Positions 46,087 through 56,947 of a stretch of DNA of 64,000 bases are shown one piece after another. The DNA comes from Allium sativum (lineage: Eukaryota; Streptophyta; Magnoliopsida; Asparagales; Amaryllidaceae). Within the stretch, counting starts at the first letter, position 1. The number at the start of each line of letters is the position of its first letter. The position numbers and the translations under genes are program-made. The notes under the pieces are model-generated. The model saw nothing but the letters and a program-made list of their open reading frames with translations. It was not told the DNA's origin and made no database searches. The stretch spans positions 493,732,453 through 493,796,452 of the forward strand of contig CM060923.1 in assembly GCA_030737875.1 (NCBI GenBank), read 5' to 3'.

Positions 46087-49000
46087 TCTGGTATTTTACT
46101 ATTTTTAATTAGTAGGTATTATTTATGTTAAATTAGCTTTGCAATTTTTAGCTCCATTTCTCCTATTAGTTGTTGATTAAGATGTTGGAAATTGTGGCTG
46201 GTTTATGGTTTAGGACCTACGATTTTAAGGGCTTCACAGATTGAGAGACATTACATGTTTTATTCTTTGGTTGAGTTTACCATTTCTTTGTAATTTTCTC
46301 ACTTTTAGGCTTTGGTTTAATCAGAATTCTGATTAAGAGTTACCAAACCCTGCCTTATTCTAATTATTTAGTGACATGTTGATTGTTAAGATCTTATTTT
46401 TGGATACAAACAAAATGTTAAATTACATTCGTGTTGTTTGCATTTTGTGTAAATGTGAGTATGGTGCTTCATCAATTTCGAAATCTAAAAAGATCTAGGT
46501 TCGTAAACCATGCTACAAATTAATATACTCACAATAACTATATATAATATATTTACGTACAAAGAGCTGTCCAATTCTGATATGCACACTGAAGTTTCCT
46601 CATTCATGTTGGCAAATGTTGAACTTCAGAATTGTATAAATTTTGCAGCCGCTGATGTCCAACTCTCTTAGCAATACAAAGCATGAATTAGAGATTGTTA
46701 AACAAAGATTTTTCCCAATTAATTCAAATTATGTCATTAAACAGATGAATTCCTGAAATAAAATATTCATTTATAGTCCTAGAGTAATAAACATTAGTTT
46801 GTGTAGTGAGTGAATTAGAGATTGTTAGACAAAGATTTTTTTTCTACTTAAATAAAATTATATGTCATTAAACAAAAATTAACTACCTAAAATAAAATAT
46901 TCATTTATGGCCCTGGAGTAACAAACGTTAAGTTGTGCAGTCAGTGAATTAGAGAATGTTAAACAAAGATTTTTCTTAATTAAATCTATTAAAATGCCAT
47001 TAAACAAAAAATAAATTATGAAAATAAAACATTCATTTATAGTCTTGGAGAAATAAAGGTTGTGTAGGTGAGTGAATAAAGCGCCTTGCCTAATATGAAT
47101 CGAATGTTGACGCTTTAATTTTGGAAGTTATACAAATTAATTAATGAAAATTAATTATGGTATTATTTTATTTATTTGTTCATATTGCAATCAAAAAATA
47201 CTCTGCTAATCACCATCATCTCATCTTTGATAAATCAACAATATGCGCAGAAACAACACGGCACATGTCTTTTAACTGCAAACGTACATGGAATTAAATC
47301 TTTTTTAATTGTTAGCATTAAATAAACTAGTATTACCGCACAACGGTGGAAAAACCGACCGTTGAAATATGCAATTCTTTAAAAAATTACTGTTTATCGT
47401 TACTCTTAGCTAAACGCCTAATGATAATATGTTTGACAAAAAATTATCGAAATATTGAAAATCAAAAAATATTTAAAAAAATTATGTATCTTATAGTTGA
47501 GAACAACTAGCTATTACATATAGAAAATGATAGGGATGGACATGGATATTGTATTATGTAATATTAATATTACATTATTATTATCTCAAAGTTTATAAAT
47601 ATCACTGCACATTTACAAATAAACTTATTGGCTACTATTTACTAATGCTACAGCTTATATCCATCCGAACACTTGTAATAATATCTTATAAAAAGAAAAG
47701 CACTGAAGATGATGTGATAAGACAATTAATAAATGTACATTCTTGAACATATGAGTTTGCATTTAGGTCCATAAGATGAGTGAGTGTTCCCGAGTATTTA
47801 AAAGAAAATGCATTGACTGTAATGTTAGAAGAAAATGGCGTAACAAAAGGATAAAATACTGGAAAAGGTCACTTGAAGAAACAAAAGAGAAAAAAAAGGA
47901 GTATAATCTATTAGCTCTAAAGGTGTAATAAGGGTAACAATTAGGCATGTCGATTTCAACCCTATGTTGTAAATATTAGAATTAGTGTTTGTATTGAGCT
48001 AATTTTAGGTATTGTTAGGATAATCTATTAGCTCTAAAGGTGTAATATATATAAGAATTAAGATAATCGAAAATAGAAAGCAGGTTGGAATTGAAGAGTT
48101 TGGAAATGAAAAAGTGGAAGGTAATGATATTTTTGCACTCAAACTCAGTTTGCGATGTTAATCGAGAAAAAAGTTTAATTAGAAAATAAGACAACTATAA
48201 ATAATTTACTCAAATCGATAAGGAATGAGTATTTGGATTTGGATTAAACGAGGAGCAAGTATAAAAAGTGTCACATATCAAGCTTTATATATAATATAAT
48301 AGATTGCGTATTCAAATTAAACAAATTATTCAAAGGTAATAAGTAAACTGAAGAACGAGCTGAAATGAGAAAACCAAATTGGCAATCATCCAATATAAAA
48401 TTAATGACAGAATACTAACACTCAAAATAAGAAAATATTAATAGTTAAAAAAAGAAATGAAACTTTATTATTGATTTTAGGGTTTCCCATTACATTTACT
48501 AATATTGTGCATCCATTCCCAAGGCATGATTATCTTGACCACAACTCAAAAGCACCGGGAAATTCAAATAAACGATATTTACACAACTACTTAAATGGTC
48601 CATGCATGTGCACAAAGAATCAATTACAAGAACAGAACTAAATGCACTTTGCCTAAAAGAAAAACAATATTTGTCAAGCATAAAAATAAGATGAATTTGA
48701 TGGTAAAAAAGAATTAGTTTTCTTTGCTACAGTAAGAATCATTACAGCAGTGAAGCTATATCTGAATGTAACGAAAACCATAATACAAAAGCATACATAC
48801 TCAACCATGATTCAAGACTCAAAATCAAAAGCTGCTGGCTTTTATCTATTCCTTTAATTTACTGGCAAGCAGAACATAACCTCTCTTCATCCACAAAGAG
48901 AGCTAGCTTTCCACCACTCAGGAAAAAAATAAAAAAGCATATTGAAGCAACTTTCCTAGTATATGAAAACTTTTGAATAGGGAAAGAACTAAAAGCATAC

Positions 49001-49691
49001 CTAGTATGATCTTAACCGAATGAAAAATCGAAGAATTGAAAAATAAAATAAACATACCTAGACGATTGAAAATCCAAAAATAGAAATAGGCGAAATCCAA
49101 GCAACAGAACTTGGGTTCAAAATCGGATCTCAGTTTCTCAATTTTTTTCAAAATCTGATATTTTGGAGTCAAAATACTGAATTTGTGATAAAATTACGGA
49201 TTTATCCTGGGTTGCAACTACTGTCTATGAATATAGCTTCCTTTACAGGATGCACTGTGTAGCTTTGCATGCATTTGAAGGACAATGGAACCAACAATAA
49301 TATATTAGTCAGTCAACACTTAGTTCAATCAAACCACAATTGCCATGACGAATGCGTAAGACAATTCTGCCTGTTTAAAGGATTCATAAGAAGAAAGTGA
49401 AATAAAAGGTTCATTTCATACAGCCTGTTTAAAGGATTAATAGAACCTTGTTAAAACAGAAAGAACAGGAAAACGATAAATGTTCTTAAAAGATGATACA
49501 ATCAAAACTGTATTATTTTGAGATTTTATATTTCTGAAAAACCGATACATAAAAAACCCTGTATGATCGAAGCCAATGGAAAAGTTTAAAAATCAAATAT
49601 ATTTAAAGCTATGTATTTACAAAACCTAACAACTTCGACATTTGTTAAGTACTTTGTCTTCAACTTTGATATGGACACTCTAGCTTCTACA
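46087..49691. other. AT-rich stretch without a recognised gene
   Basis: Apart from the tandem repeat at 46676-47080 and a 27-bp direct repeat (ATAATCTATTAGCTCTAAAG plus seven more bases, at 47903 and 48020, 117 bp apart), nothing is recognised. Small frames at 47549, 48499 and 48918 have no family resemblance. Confidence 0.5.
46676..47080 (+). repeat. Three-copy tandem repeat, unit about 127-134 bp
   Basis: Units begin GAATTAGAGATTGTTAAACA at 46685, 46812 and 46946 and share AAAGATTTTT, CATTAAACA and AAAATATTCATTTATAG. The copies are diverged. Function is unknown. Confidence 0.8.
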
Positions 49692-52600
49692 TGAACAACA
49701 TGGGGACATTATAACTTCAGAACCAATATATAAAACTTTGGAATATATAAAATATAAATTTATTGAATCTGTAGAAAAAGAAGTGGTAGAGTAATGAAGA
49801 AGATAGCGGCAAAGAAAATAGTATAATAGAAGTATCACACAAATAGGGAAAAACACACGCAAAATTAAACGATAAAGTACCTGACTTGAAAGGGACTGAA
49901 AAGCAGTTTTCCTGATCTCCCCTTTTAACTGGTTCAGCTTCATTGATCACCGAATGTATCCCTCAGTTGCAGTAGGATGAACACCCTACGTCATACGTGG
50001 ATAGGAGTCCTGTACAGGGTAATGCAAGCACTATAGCGAAAAAGATGAATTGAAAATTTGAGCTGTTATGTGATAATAACATGTAGAACAAATAATAGTT
50101 AAAACACCCTAACATATCATGCCAAAAATCATTATTCCCATTTAAAATCTAGAATAAACCAAAGAGACTTAATATAGGTAATGTTGATAAATTCTATGCA
50201 CAACTACTGATAATCAACTTAATCACTGTTAATAATATTTAAACCACACTAACGTATCATGCTAACCTAAAGATTACGAATATTTGTGTATAATTCATTA
50301 CATGATTATACTATACATCATCGTTGGGAATAAAAATATGGGTAATAGGAAACTTTACTGTAGAATTTTGTGAATGGGATGGTCACTTGTCTCCCATCTC
50401 TCAGGTACTCCTCAACTATCTACATGATAAAACAATATATGGCATAAAAAGGTAATAATTTTACACATCAAAAAGAAACTAGATAGAGTAATAAATAAAC
50501 CAACCTCTTATCCCTTATTTACTACAGTAGCAACAACAGGCTCAGTGGCCCCTTTTACACAATTTTAAAGATGGATGCCTCCAATCCGATATATCAAAAT
50601 TATCATCACATTTAGTTCCCATATCACTTGCAAAATTATACACATATAATTTGCACAGTTCATTATCTAGATATTGAGAAATAGGATGAAATATTGAGAA
50701 ATTAATAGATCTTACATCAAAACAACACCCAGATGGATCAGTCAATGATGAGAGGATTAGTTTGCTCAAATTCAATCGCCATATGCTTATCGATCTACTC
50801 TTCTTCTGACCAATCAAGTAATACCATGCTCTCTTTAACGTTATCCGCCATGGGGGAAAAAGCAGGTGGAATCTTGAATAAACAAAAGCATAACCAAATA
50901 CAGCTCAAAGGAATACCTATAGCAATCCTATCGACAGGCAAACCGATGAATTGAAGGAATTGGAAATCCGACGGCGTGAAACCGATATGGCGTCTAGTGA
51001 AAGGGATTAGTGTTGGTCGTTACTTTGGCTGTGAAGGTGATACTGACATGGCGTCTTGAGATAGACCTTCAGTTGTGATGAAGATCTGCTAGAAGAGATT
51101 GATGTCGGCGGTTACTTTGGATGTGGCTCCATCTGAAAGCTCGAGCTCAGGTTTTACATTTTGGACAAATGGGTGAAAACGTGGGGACCGTTAAGTTCAA
51201 AATCGGCATTGATTCGATTAAAGATGAAGAATCGGAATAGAAAGAAAATGATGGTCACAGAAAATAGAGATTTTACGGCCGAATATTAAAGAGGAAGGAA
51301 TTTTGGTAAAGATAAAGAATCGGGAAAGAAGGAAATGACAGGGATAACATTATTGTTGAGAAAGAATCAGGAAAGAAGGAAATGATAGAGATAACGTTAT
51401 TGTTGAACAACTTGGGGACATTATAACTTCAGAACCAATATATATAAAACTTTGGAATTTATGAAATATAAATTTATTGAATCTGTAGAAAAAGAAGTGG
51501 TAGAGTAATGAAGAAGATAGCGGCAAAGAAAATAGTATAATAGAAGTATCACACAAATAGGGAAAAACACACGCAAAATTAAACGATGAAGTACCTAACT
51601 TGAAAGGGACTGAAAAGCAGTATTCCTGATCTCCCCTTTTAACTGGTTCGGCTTCATTGATCACCGAATGTATCCCTCAGTTGCAGTATGATGAACACCC
51701 AACGTCATACGTGGATAGCAGGCCTGTACAGGGTAATGCAAGCACTATAGCAAAAAAGATGAATTGAAAATTTGAGCTGTTATGTGATAATAACATGTAT
51801 AATAAATAATAGTTAAAACACCCTAACATATCATGCCAAAAACCTTTTTGCCCATTTAACATGTAAAGTGAACCAAAAAGAGTTAATATACAAAATCCTG
51901 ATAAATTCAATTACCTGTTACTGATAATTAACATAATTACCCTTAATAAATAATATTTAAAACACCCTAACATATCATGCCAAAAATCATTATTCCCATT
52001 TAACATCTAGAATAAACTAAAGAGGCTTAATATACATAATGCTGATAAATTCTATGCACAACTACTGATAATCAACTTAATCACTGTTAATAATATTTAA
52101 ATCACACTAACGTATCATGCTAACCTAAAGTTTATGCATTTTTGTGTGTAATTCATTACATGATTATACTATACATCATCGTTGGGAATAAAAATATGGG
52201 TAATAGGAAACTTTACTGTTGAATTTTGTGAACGGGATGGTCACTTGTCACCCATCTCTCAGGTACTCCTCAACTATCTACATGATAAAACAATATATGG
52301 TATAAAAAAGGAAAGAATTTTACACATCAAAAAGAAACTCGGTAGAGTAATAAATAAACCAACCTCTTATCCCTTTTTTACTACTGTAGCAACAACAGGC
52401 TTAGTGGCCCCTTTTACACGATTATAAAGAGGGATGCCTCCAATCTGATATATCAAAATTATCATCACATTTAGTTCCCATATCACTTGCAAAACTATAC
52501 ACATATAACTTGCACAGTTCATTCTCTGGATATTGAGAAATAGGATGAAATATTCAGAAATTAATAGATCTTACATCAAAACAGCACCTAGTTGGATCAG

Positions 52601-53219
52601 TCAATGATGAGAGGATTAGTTTGCCCAAATTCCATCGCCATATGCTTATCGATCTACTCTTCTTCTGACCAATCAAGTAATACCATGCTCTCTTGAACGT
52701 TATCTGCCATGGGGGAAAAAAGCAGATGGAATCTTGAATAAAAAAAAGCATAACCAAATACAGCTCAAAGGAATACCTATAGCAATCCTATCGACAGGCA
52801 AACCGATGAATTGAAGGAATTGGAAATCCGACGGCGTGAAACCGACATGGCATCTGGTAAAAGGGATTAGTGTTGGTCGTTACTTTGGCTGTGAAGGCGA
52901 TACTGACATGGCTCTTGAGATAGACCTTCGGTTGTGATGAAGATCTGCTAGAAGAGATTGATGTCGGCAGTTACTTTGGATGTGGCTCCATCTGAAAGCT
53001 CGAGCTCGGGTTTTCCGTTTTGGGAAAGTGGGTGAAAACATGGGAACCGTTGAGTTCAAAATCGGCATTGATTCGATTAAAGATGAAGAATCGGAATAGA
53101 AAGAAAACGATGGTCATGGAAAATAGAGATTTTACGGCCGAATATTAAAGAGGAAGGAATTTTGGTAAAGAGAAAGAATCGGGAAAGAAGGAAATGACAG
53201 AGATAACATTATTGTTGAG
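49692..53219. repeat. 1.7-kb tandem duplication of unidentified sequence
   Basis: Copy 1 (about 49692-51403) and copy 2 (about 51404-53219) are collinear with period 1712 at their left ends. Copy 2 has an extra segment of about 120 bp near 51845-51965, itself an internal duplicate. Both carry, on the minus strand, ATG GCG/GCA GAT AAC in a strong start context (50851 and 52710) opening an 18-codon frame MADNVKESMVLLDWSEEE (second copy with Gln for Lys). This may be the first exon or 5' part of a captured gene; I do not recognise it. A 50-bp repeat (about 51306 and 51357) marks the joint. Confidence 0.75.
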
Positions 53220-53443
53220 TGAAAATTAAGGCTTAATTTATTGGCTCAGACAATTTGGTTTTGGCTCTTACAGTAGGGAAACCACCCTAACGGTCGGTTT
53301 GATTATTTGATTATTCAATTTAGGCTGAATTCTGTGGTTAGTTTAAATAAAAATGGAACGAGCATTAATTGGAAGTTTGAATAGGAACATAATTAATTCC
53401 TTTTATCATGAAATATCTACAAATTTAATAAACGTCTGACATG
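53220..53443. other. Flank left of E6
   Basis: Unassigned AT-rich DNA between the tandem duplication and E6. Confidence 0.5.
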
Positions 53444-53448
53444 TTGAT
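53444..53448. repeat. Expected left target-site duplication of E6
   Basis: TTGAT directly precedes the E6 LTR start. The partner copy would lie beyond the window, near 65190, so this is a prediction. Confidence 0.5.
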
Positions 53449-53742
53449 TGTAACACCCCGCGAATTCTATAACTGTGAAATTAACAAATTAAAGTATAAT
53501 TAATTTGAAATCAAAGAACTAAGGGAAACGGGATACGCCATTGCGTTCGTCTCAGAAAAATACGCGAAATAGAGTCCGAGTTTTCGAAAAACGGAGTCCG
53601 TATGAAGAAGATATGGCCTTCGGAAGTTTCTGAATTAAGTTTAAAATTCAAACAGAATATAATAACTCAGAAAAATCAAATTTAAATTCGAAAATGGGGC
53701 CCAATGGGCCAGGGCGGAAAAACGCCCGCCTGACGCACCCAG

Positions 53743-53815
53743 GTCGACTGGGCTGTCGACCTGGTCTAGCCAGGTCGACAGGGCTGTCGACAGGGCTGTC
53801 GACAGGCATGTCGAC
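53743..53815. repeat. 12-bp-phased GTCGAC palindrome array (E6 5' LTR U3)
   Basis: GTCGAC begins at 53743, 53755, 53774, 53786, 53798 and 53810, with spacings 12, 19, 12, 12, 12. The unit is close to GTCGACAGGGCT. Outer flanks CAGGTCGAC and GTCGACCTG also pair. The copy in the 3' LTR is at about 62174-62246. Confidence 0.88.
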
Positions 53816-53993
53816 CTGGTCCAGAGCCAGGTCGAGCCCAGTCTATCCTGGCTGGCCTATTCTATGTTGGTCGATTTTCTGTGGTCTGCTTTGTCATTAG
53901 GGCTAGGTGGCAGGCTCTAATTGGTCTCTCTTCCTAATGAATGGCTACGATCAATCCAAGCAACATCAATGGTCCTAATCAGTTCCTAACCTC

Positions 53994-54000
53994 TATAAAA
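53994..54000 (+). promoter_or_regulatory. E6 5' LTR TATA box
   Basis: CTCTATAAAAACAACCC; transcription would be expected to begin near 54025-54030. The 3' LTR copy is at 62425-62431. Confidence 0.7.
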
Positions 54001-54054
54001 ACAACCCTAGACTTAACCCTAATCTATTCATTCAAAAATAAGAACAAAGCCGCC

Positions 54055-54075
54055 ATGTTGCTGAGGAACGACTAG
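54055..54075 (+). CDS. E6 leader micro-ORF, 6 codons
   Basis: ATG TTG CTG AGG AAC GAC TAG in a strong start context (GCCGCCATG), the first ATG after the predicted transcription start. It matches the start of the 61-codon E4 leader frame (ATG CTG CTG GAG AGG AAC) but ends early. It could act as an upstream ORF that lowers Gag-Pol translation. Confidence 0.35.
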   Translation: MLLRND

Positions 54076-54771
54076 GGGTAGCCACCAATTGGAGAGAGAA
54101 TTAGGAGGCAAATTCTAAGGCATAAAGCAACTCAATCAAATCAAACCGCATCTTCAAATCCCTAAATTAGAGAATTCGCCACACCATTGTAAGTAGAGTA
54201 TTACTTTGGTATGAACAAATAATTGTGTTGGTTTGTATGCTTGAATTGTGGTAATAAAGTAATTCATATTTGTGCGTTCTTATCAATTTGAAATATTATA
54301 TACGTTTGGATATTCTTGAATTATGTTATTCAATTATAAAGAACTACATGCGGTAGTTCTATGCAAGTATACGTTTGGAATATTCGCAAATTATGTAATC
54401 CATGTTGAAGCTACATGTGTGTAGTTGATTGAAATTCATGCAAGTATTGGGCTTTGCTATTATGCCATCATAATGTGTATTTTTATACGGACATCATTTT
54501 TGTGAAGTAATTGGAATAAGTTTGGGTTATTATAATCCATATGAAATTATTTTGAGAATTTGGCATCATGTATTAAGCCATGCTTTTGTACTAGAAAACC
54601 TATTTGCAAACTTATGAATATGACTAGACTATGATTGATAATTTGCATAATTGAAATTGTTGACAAGAATTATATGATGACATATGTGGTACATAGCTAG
54701 GTTAGATTCAAAATCCCTTTTTGCAAGTTTGCATGACTAAAGTAAAAATCATGATTTCATGTTAGAAATAT

Positions 54772-54910
54772 TTATGCCATGGTTATGTGAACAAATTTAA
54801 CTATACTTATGCCATGCTTATGTTTGACATTATGCCATGCTTATGTTTGACATTATGCCATGCTTATGTTAGAAATATTTATGCCGTGCTTATGTTTGAC
54901 ATTATGCCTG
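54772..54910 (+). repeat. Short tandem repeat, unit about 24 bp (E6 5' LTR)
   Basis: Four to five units of TTATGCCATGCTTATGTTTG plus ACAT, also at 63204-63340 in the 3' LTR. Confidence 0.85.
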
Positions 54911-55403
54911 AAATAAAAATATAGGTTTATGTTGTAGTTAGGCCTATGTGTCAATAGTGATATTCTTAACTCAACTACAAGTTCACATGCTTTGATTCAT
55001 GTCACCTATGCTTTATGACCAAAGTATATGTTACCACTATGCAAGTACACCAGTTTCTATTTTGTAGTTCCAACGTATGTTGCAAGTTCATGCGCTCACC
55101 TTCCCCTTTTTGTGTATGTAATCACGCTTTAAGCCTCCCCTTTTCGCATGGCTAAATTGGGCTTTAAAAGGCTAAGCCCAATATATATATAATAAACGGA
55201 CGTGTAAAACGGGGGAAATAACGTTGGGTTAAAATTACTAATGAATGAAAATATAAAATAGAAGGGCCCAAGTTCAAGTATGGGTTGGGCCCATGATTGG
55301 TGTAACCTTTACACCATTAACTTAATAATGGGCCGCAAATATTTACATATAAGAAATAAAGAAGAATGACAAAATATGTAAATGTAGAACATACGATGTG
55401 TTT

Positions 55404-55606
55404 AACCCGAGGTTGGATTGAGTTGTGATGTAAACCTGCCCGGAACCGCCCGGCTGTCCAGTAGTCACAACAATACCTATCCAATGTGGGAGGTTAAACA
55501 TGGAGCCCAAAAAGGACCCGAGGTTAGACTGAGTTGTGGCGTAAGACTGCCCGGAACCAACCGGCAACAGGCAGCCACAACAATACCTGTCTAATGTGAG
55601 AGGTCA
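55404..55606 (+). ncRNA. Conserved paired stem-loops (E6 5' LTR copy)
   Basis: Module 1 (55404-55495): outer TTGGAT/ATCCAA, inner GTTGTGA/TCACAAC. Module 2 (55516-55606): outer TTAGAC/GTCTAA, inner GTTGTGGC/GCCACAAC. The apical part is GTAAACCTGCCCGGAACC followed by a short GCC.GG/CCGGC stem. In sense orientation this is the same motif as in E4 and E5. Confidence 0.5.
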
Positions 55607-56757
55607 GGGCCTTAATAAGACAATTAAGGCTGAGTCAGGATTGTTAGGATTAAGTGAACTAAAGACTTAATCAAAAATGGAACATGCTAAACTAAACGGA
55701 CTGGTGGGGGTTAGGTTAGGAAACACTTAACCAACTTAGCATGTTGGCTAGAGATAGAAAACCTAGTAACGGGGGACCCTTTTCAGCAGTAACCCTAGAA
55801 GGTGTATCAGGATACCCTGAAACTAGGCAGGGTGGGGCACGATTACTGGGCTGATTGTAAGAGGTCAAATCGACGGCGGTGGTGTAGCAGTGTAGGTTCT
55901 AACGGAGTGCGGGCGTGCACACACTCCGGCGCAGAAAAATAAGGCACTGGACACCAGTAGCATACCTGTGCACTCTAAGGTTGTGTCGGGCCGCCACTAT
56001 GGGACTTGATACACCCCATGGTGGGACCAACATAGGTAACTACAACATCGGGGGCCGTAAGACACATGTAACTATGCGAGTAGGAGCCGATCATCATAGA
56101 ACGGATCACATCACCCTGTTATGGGGTGCCAGTTGGAAACTAGTTTATATGGGTTCAGAGATTAACATGGGGTACGATAGTATATTCGACCCTAGACAAC
56201 TTAACCAAGTTTTTAGTGCTTGCCCACTTCTTGTTTATACTTATCATACCCAGTTCTTTATTCATAGACAAAATAGTACTAGACTTACTCAGGCTTTATG
56301 TCTGACTCTACTTTTCTTTCGTCTTCTTTCTTCCGTTTCCCCCCCCCCCTCCCAGGTCCTCAGGGAGGGAACACAGCAGCTTGACCTACCTCAACATCCA
56401 GCTTGAAGAAGAGAAATGTATTGCTTGGACTTTCCTGTTTTGAACTATGGCTTTGGACAATCCACTATGGGGACTTTTGCAGTTTATCTATGTTTTATTT
56501 ATGCTTCTTTAAATAATGTACTCAAGACAGATTATGAAAATGTTATGTTATGTTTTTGGAAAGGATGTAAGACAATCATGGTGATGTTTTGTAACACGTA
56601 TTTGTTTTTATGAAATAAAAGTTTGTTGTTCTTCCGTTGTTTACAAATATGTGTTCCTATATCTGTCTTGTATATCTGTGACTTATACTTATAAACCTCC
56701 ACCAAAATTAGGGCATTCCCTTTGAGAGTGACCCTAACGGAGGTGGGGTGTTTCACT

Positions 56758-56769
56758 TGGTATCAGAGC
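56758..56769 (+). other. E6 tRNA-Met primer binding site
   Basis: TGGTATCAGAGC, two bases after the LTR end at 56755. It is followed by ATAGGTTTACCAGA, conserved in E4 (ATAGGTTTACCAGAC) and largely in E5. Confidence 0.96.
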
Positions 56770-56947
56770 ATAGGTTTACCAGATAAGATAAAAAGTTTTG
56801 AAAAATTATTTTCAAAAAGGAAATTTAAAGAAGCATTTTTAAAAGAGATCAAATATTATTTTATTTTAAAAACGCAAAGTCCACACCCCCAAAGCCATAG
56901 GTACTATCTCTTATCCTTCGTTTTGAATCTATCCTTTTTGTTTCAGC

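Larger units (their letters stand above)
53449..56755 (+). repeat. E6 5' LTR (3307 bp)
   Basis: Runs TGTAACACCCCGCG to GGTGGGGTGTTTCA. In order: GTCGAC array, TATA box, short leader with a six-codon frame, predicted splice donor, tandem repeats (about 54295-54460 and 54772-54910), stem-loop pair, TTAAGT hairpins (about 55649-55745), and an 11-C run at about 56339-56349. The segment 55780-56060 is conserved with E4. Confidence 0.95.
54189..56946 (+). other. E6 predicted leader intron
   Basis: Donor ACCATT|GTAAGTAG (54189) in the LTR leader and acceptor CCTTTTTGTTTCAG|C (ending 56946), with the Gag-Pol ATG at 56948. Removal would take out 2758 nt, including the stem-loop pair, the rest of the LTR and the primer site, leaving a short 5' leader on the coding mRNA. 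Splice sites are conserved in E4. Not proven. Confidence 0.4.

Noticed and set aside
47341..53300. Possible terminal inverted repeats (ACCGACCGTTG and AACGGTCGGT) of a DNA transposon spanning the ZHD relic
   Set aside because: Match is only about 10 bp, the flanking bases do not extend it, and no target duplication was seen.
53694..53900. 68-codon plus frame, repeated at 62125-62331
   Set aside because: Again a translation of the GTCGAC array upstream of the TATA box, so not in the predicted transcript.
55915..56406. 163-codon plus frame in E6 5' LTR
   Set aside because: It crosses the conserved non-coding LTR segment and an 11-C run, lies inside the predicted intron, and no corresponding frame was found in the E4 LTR.
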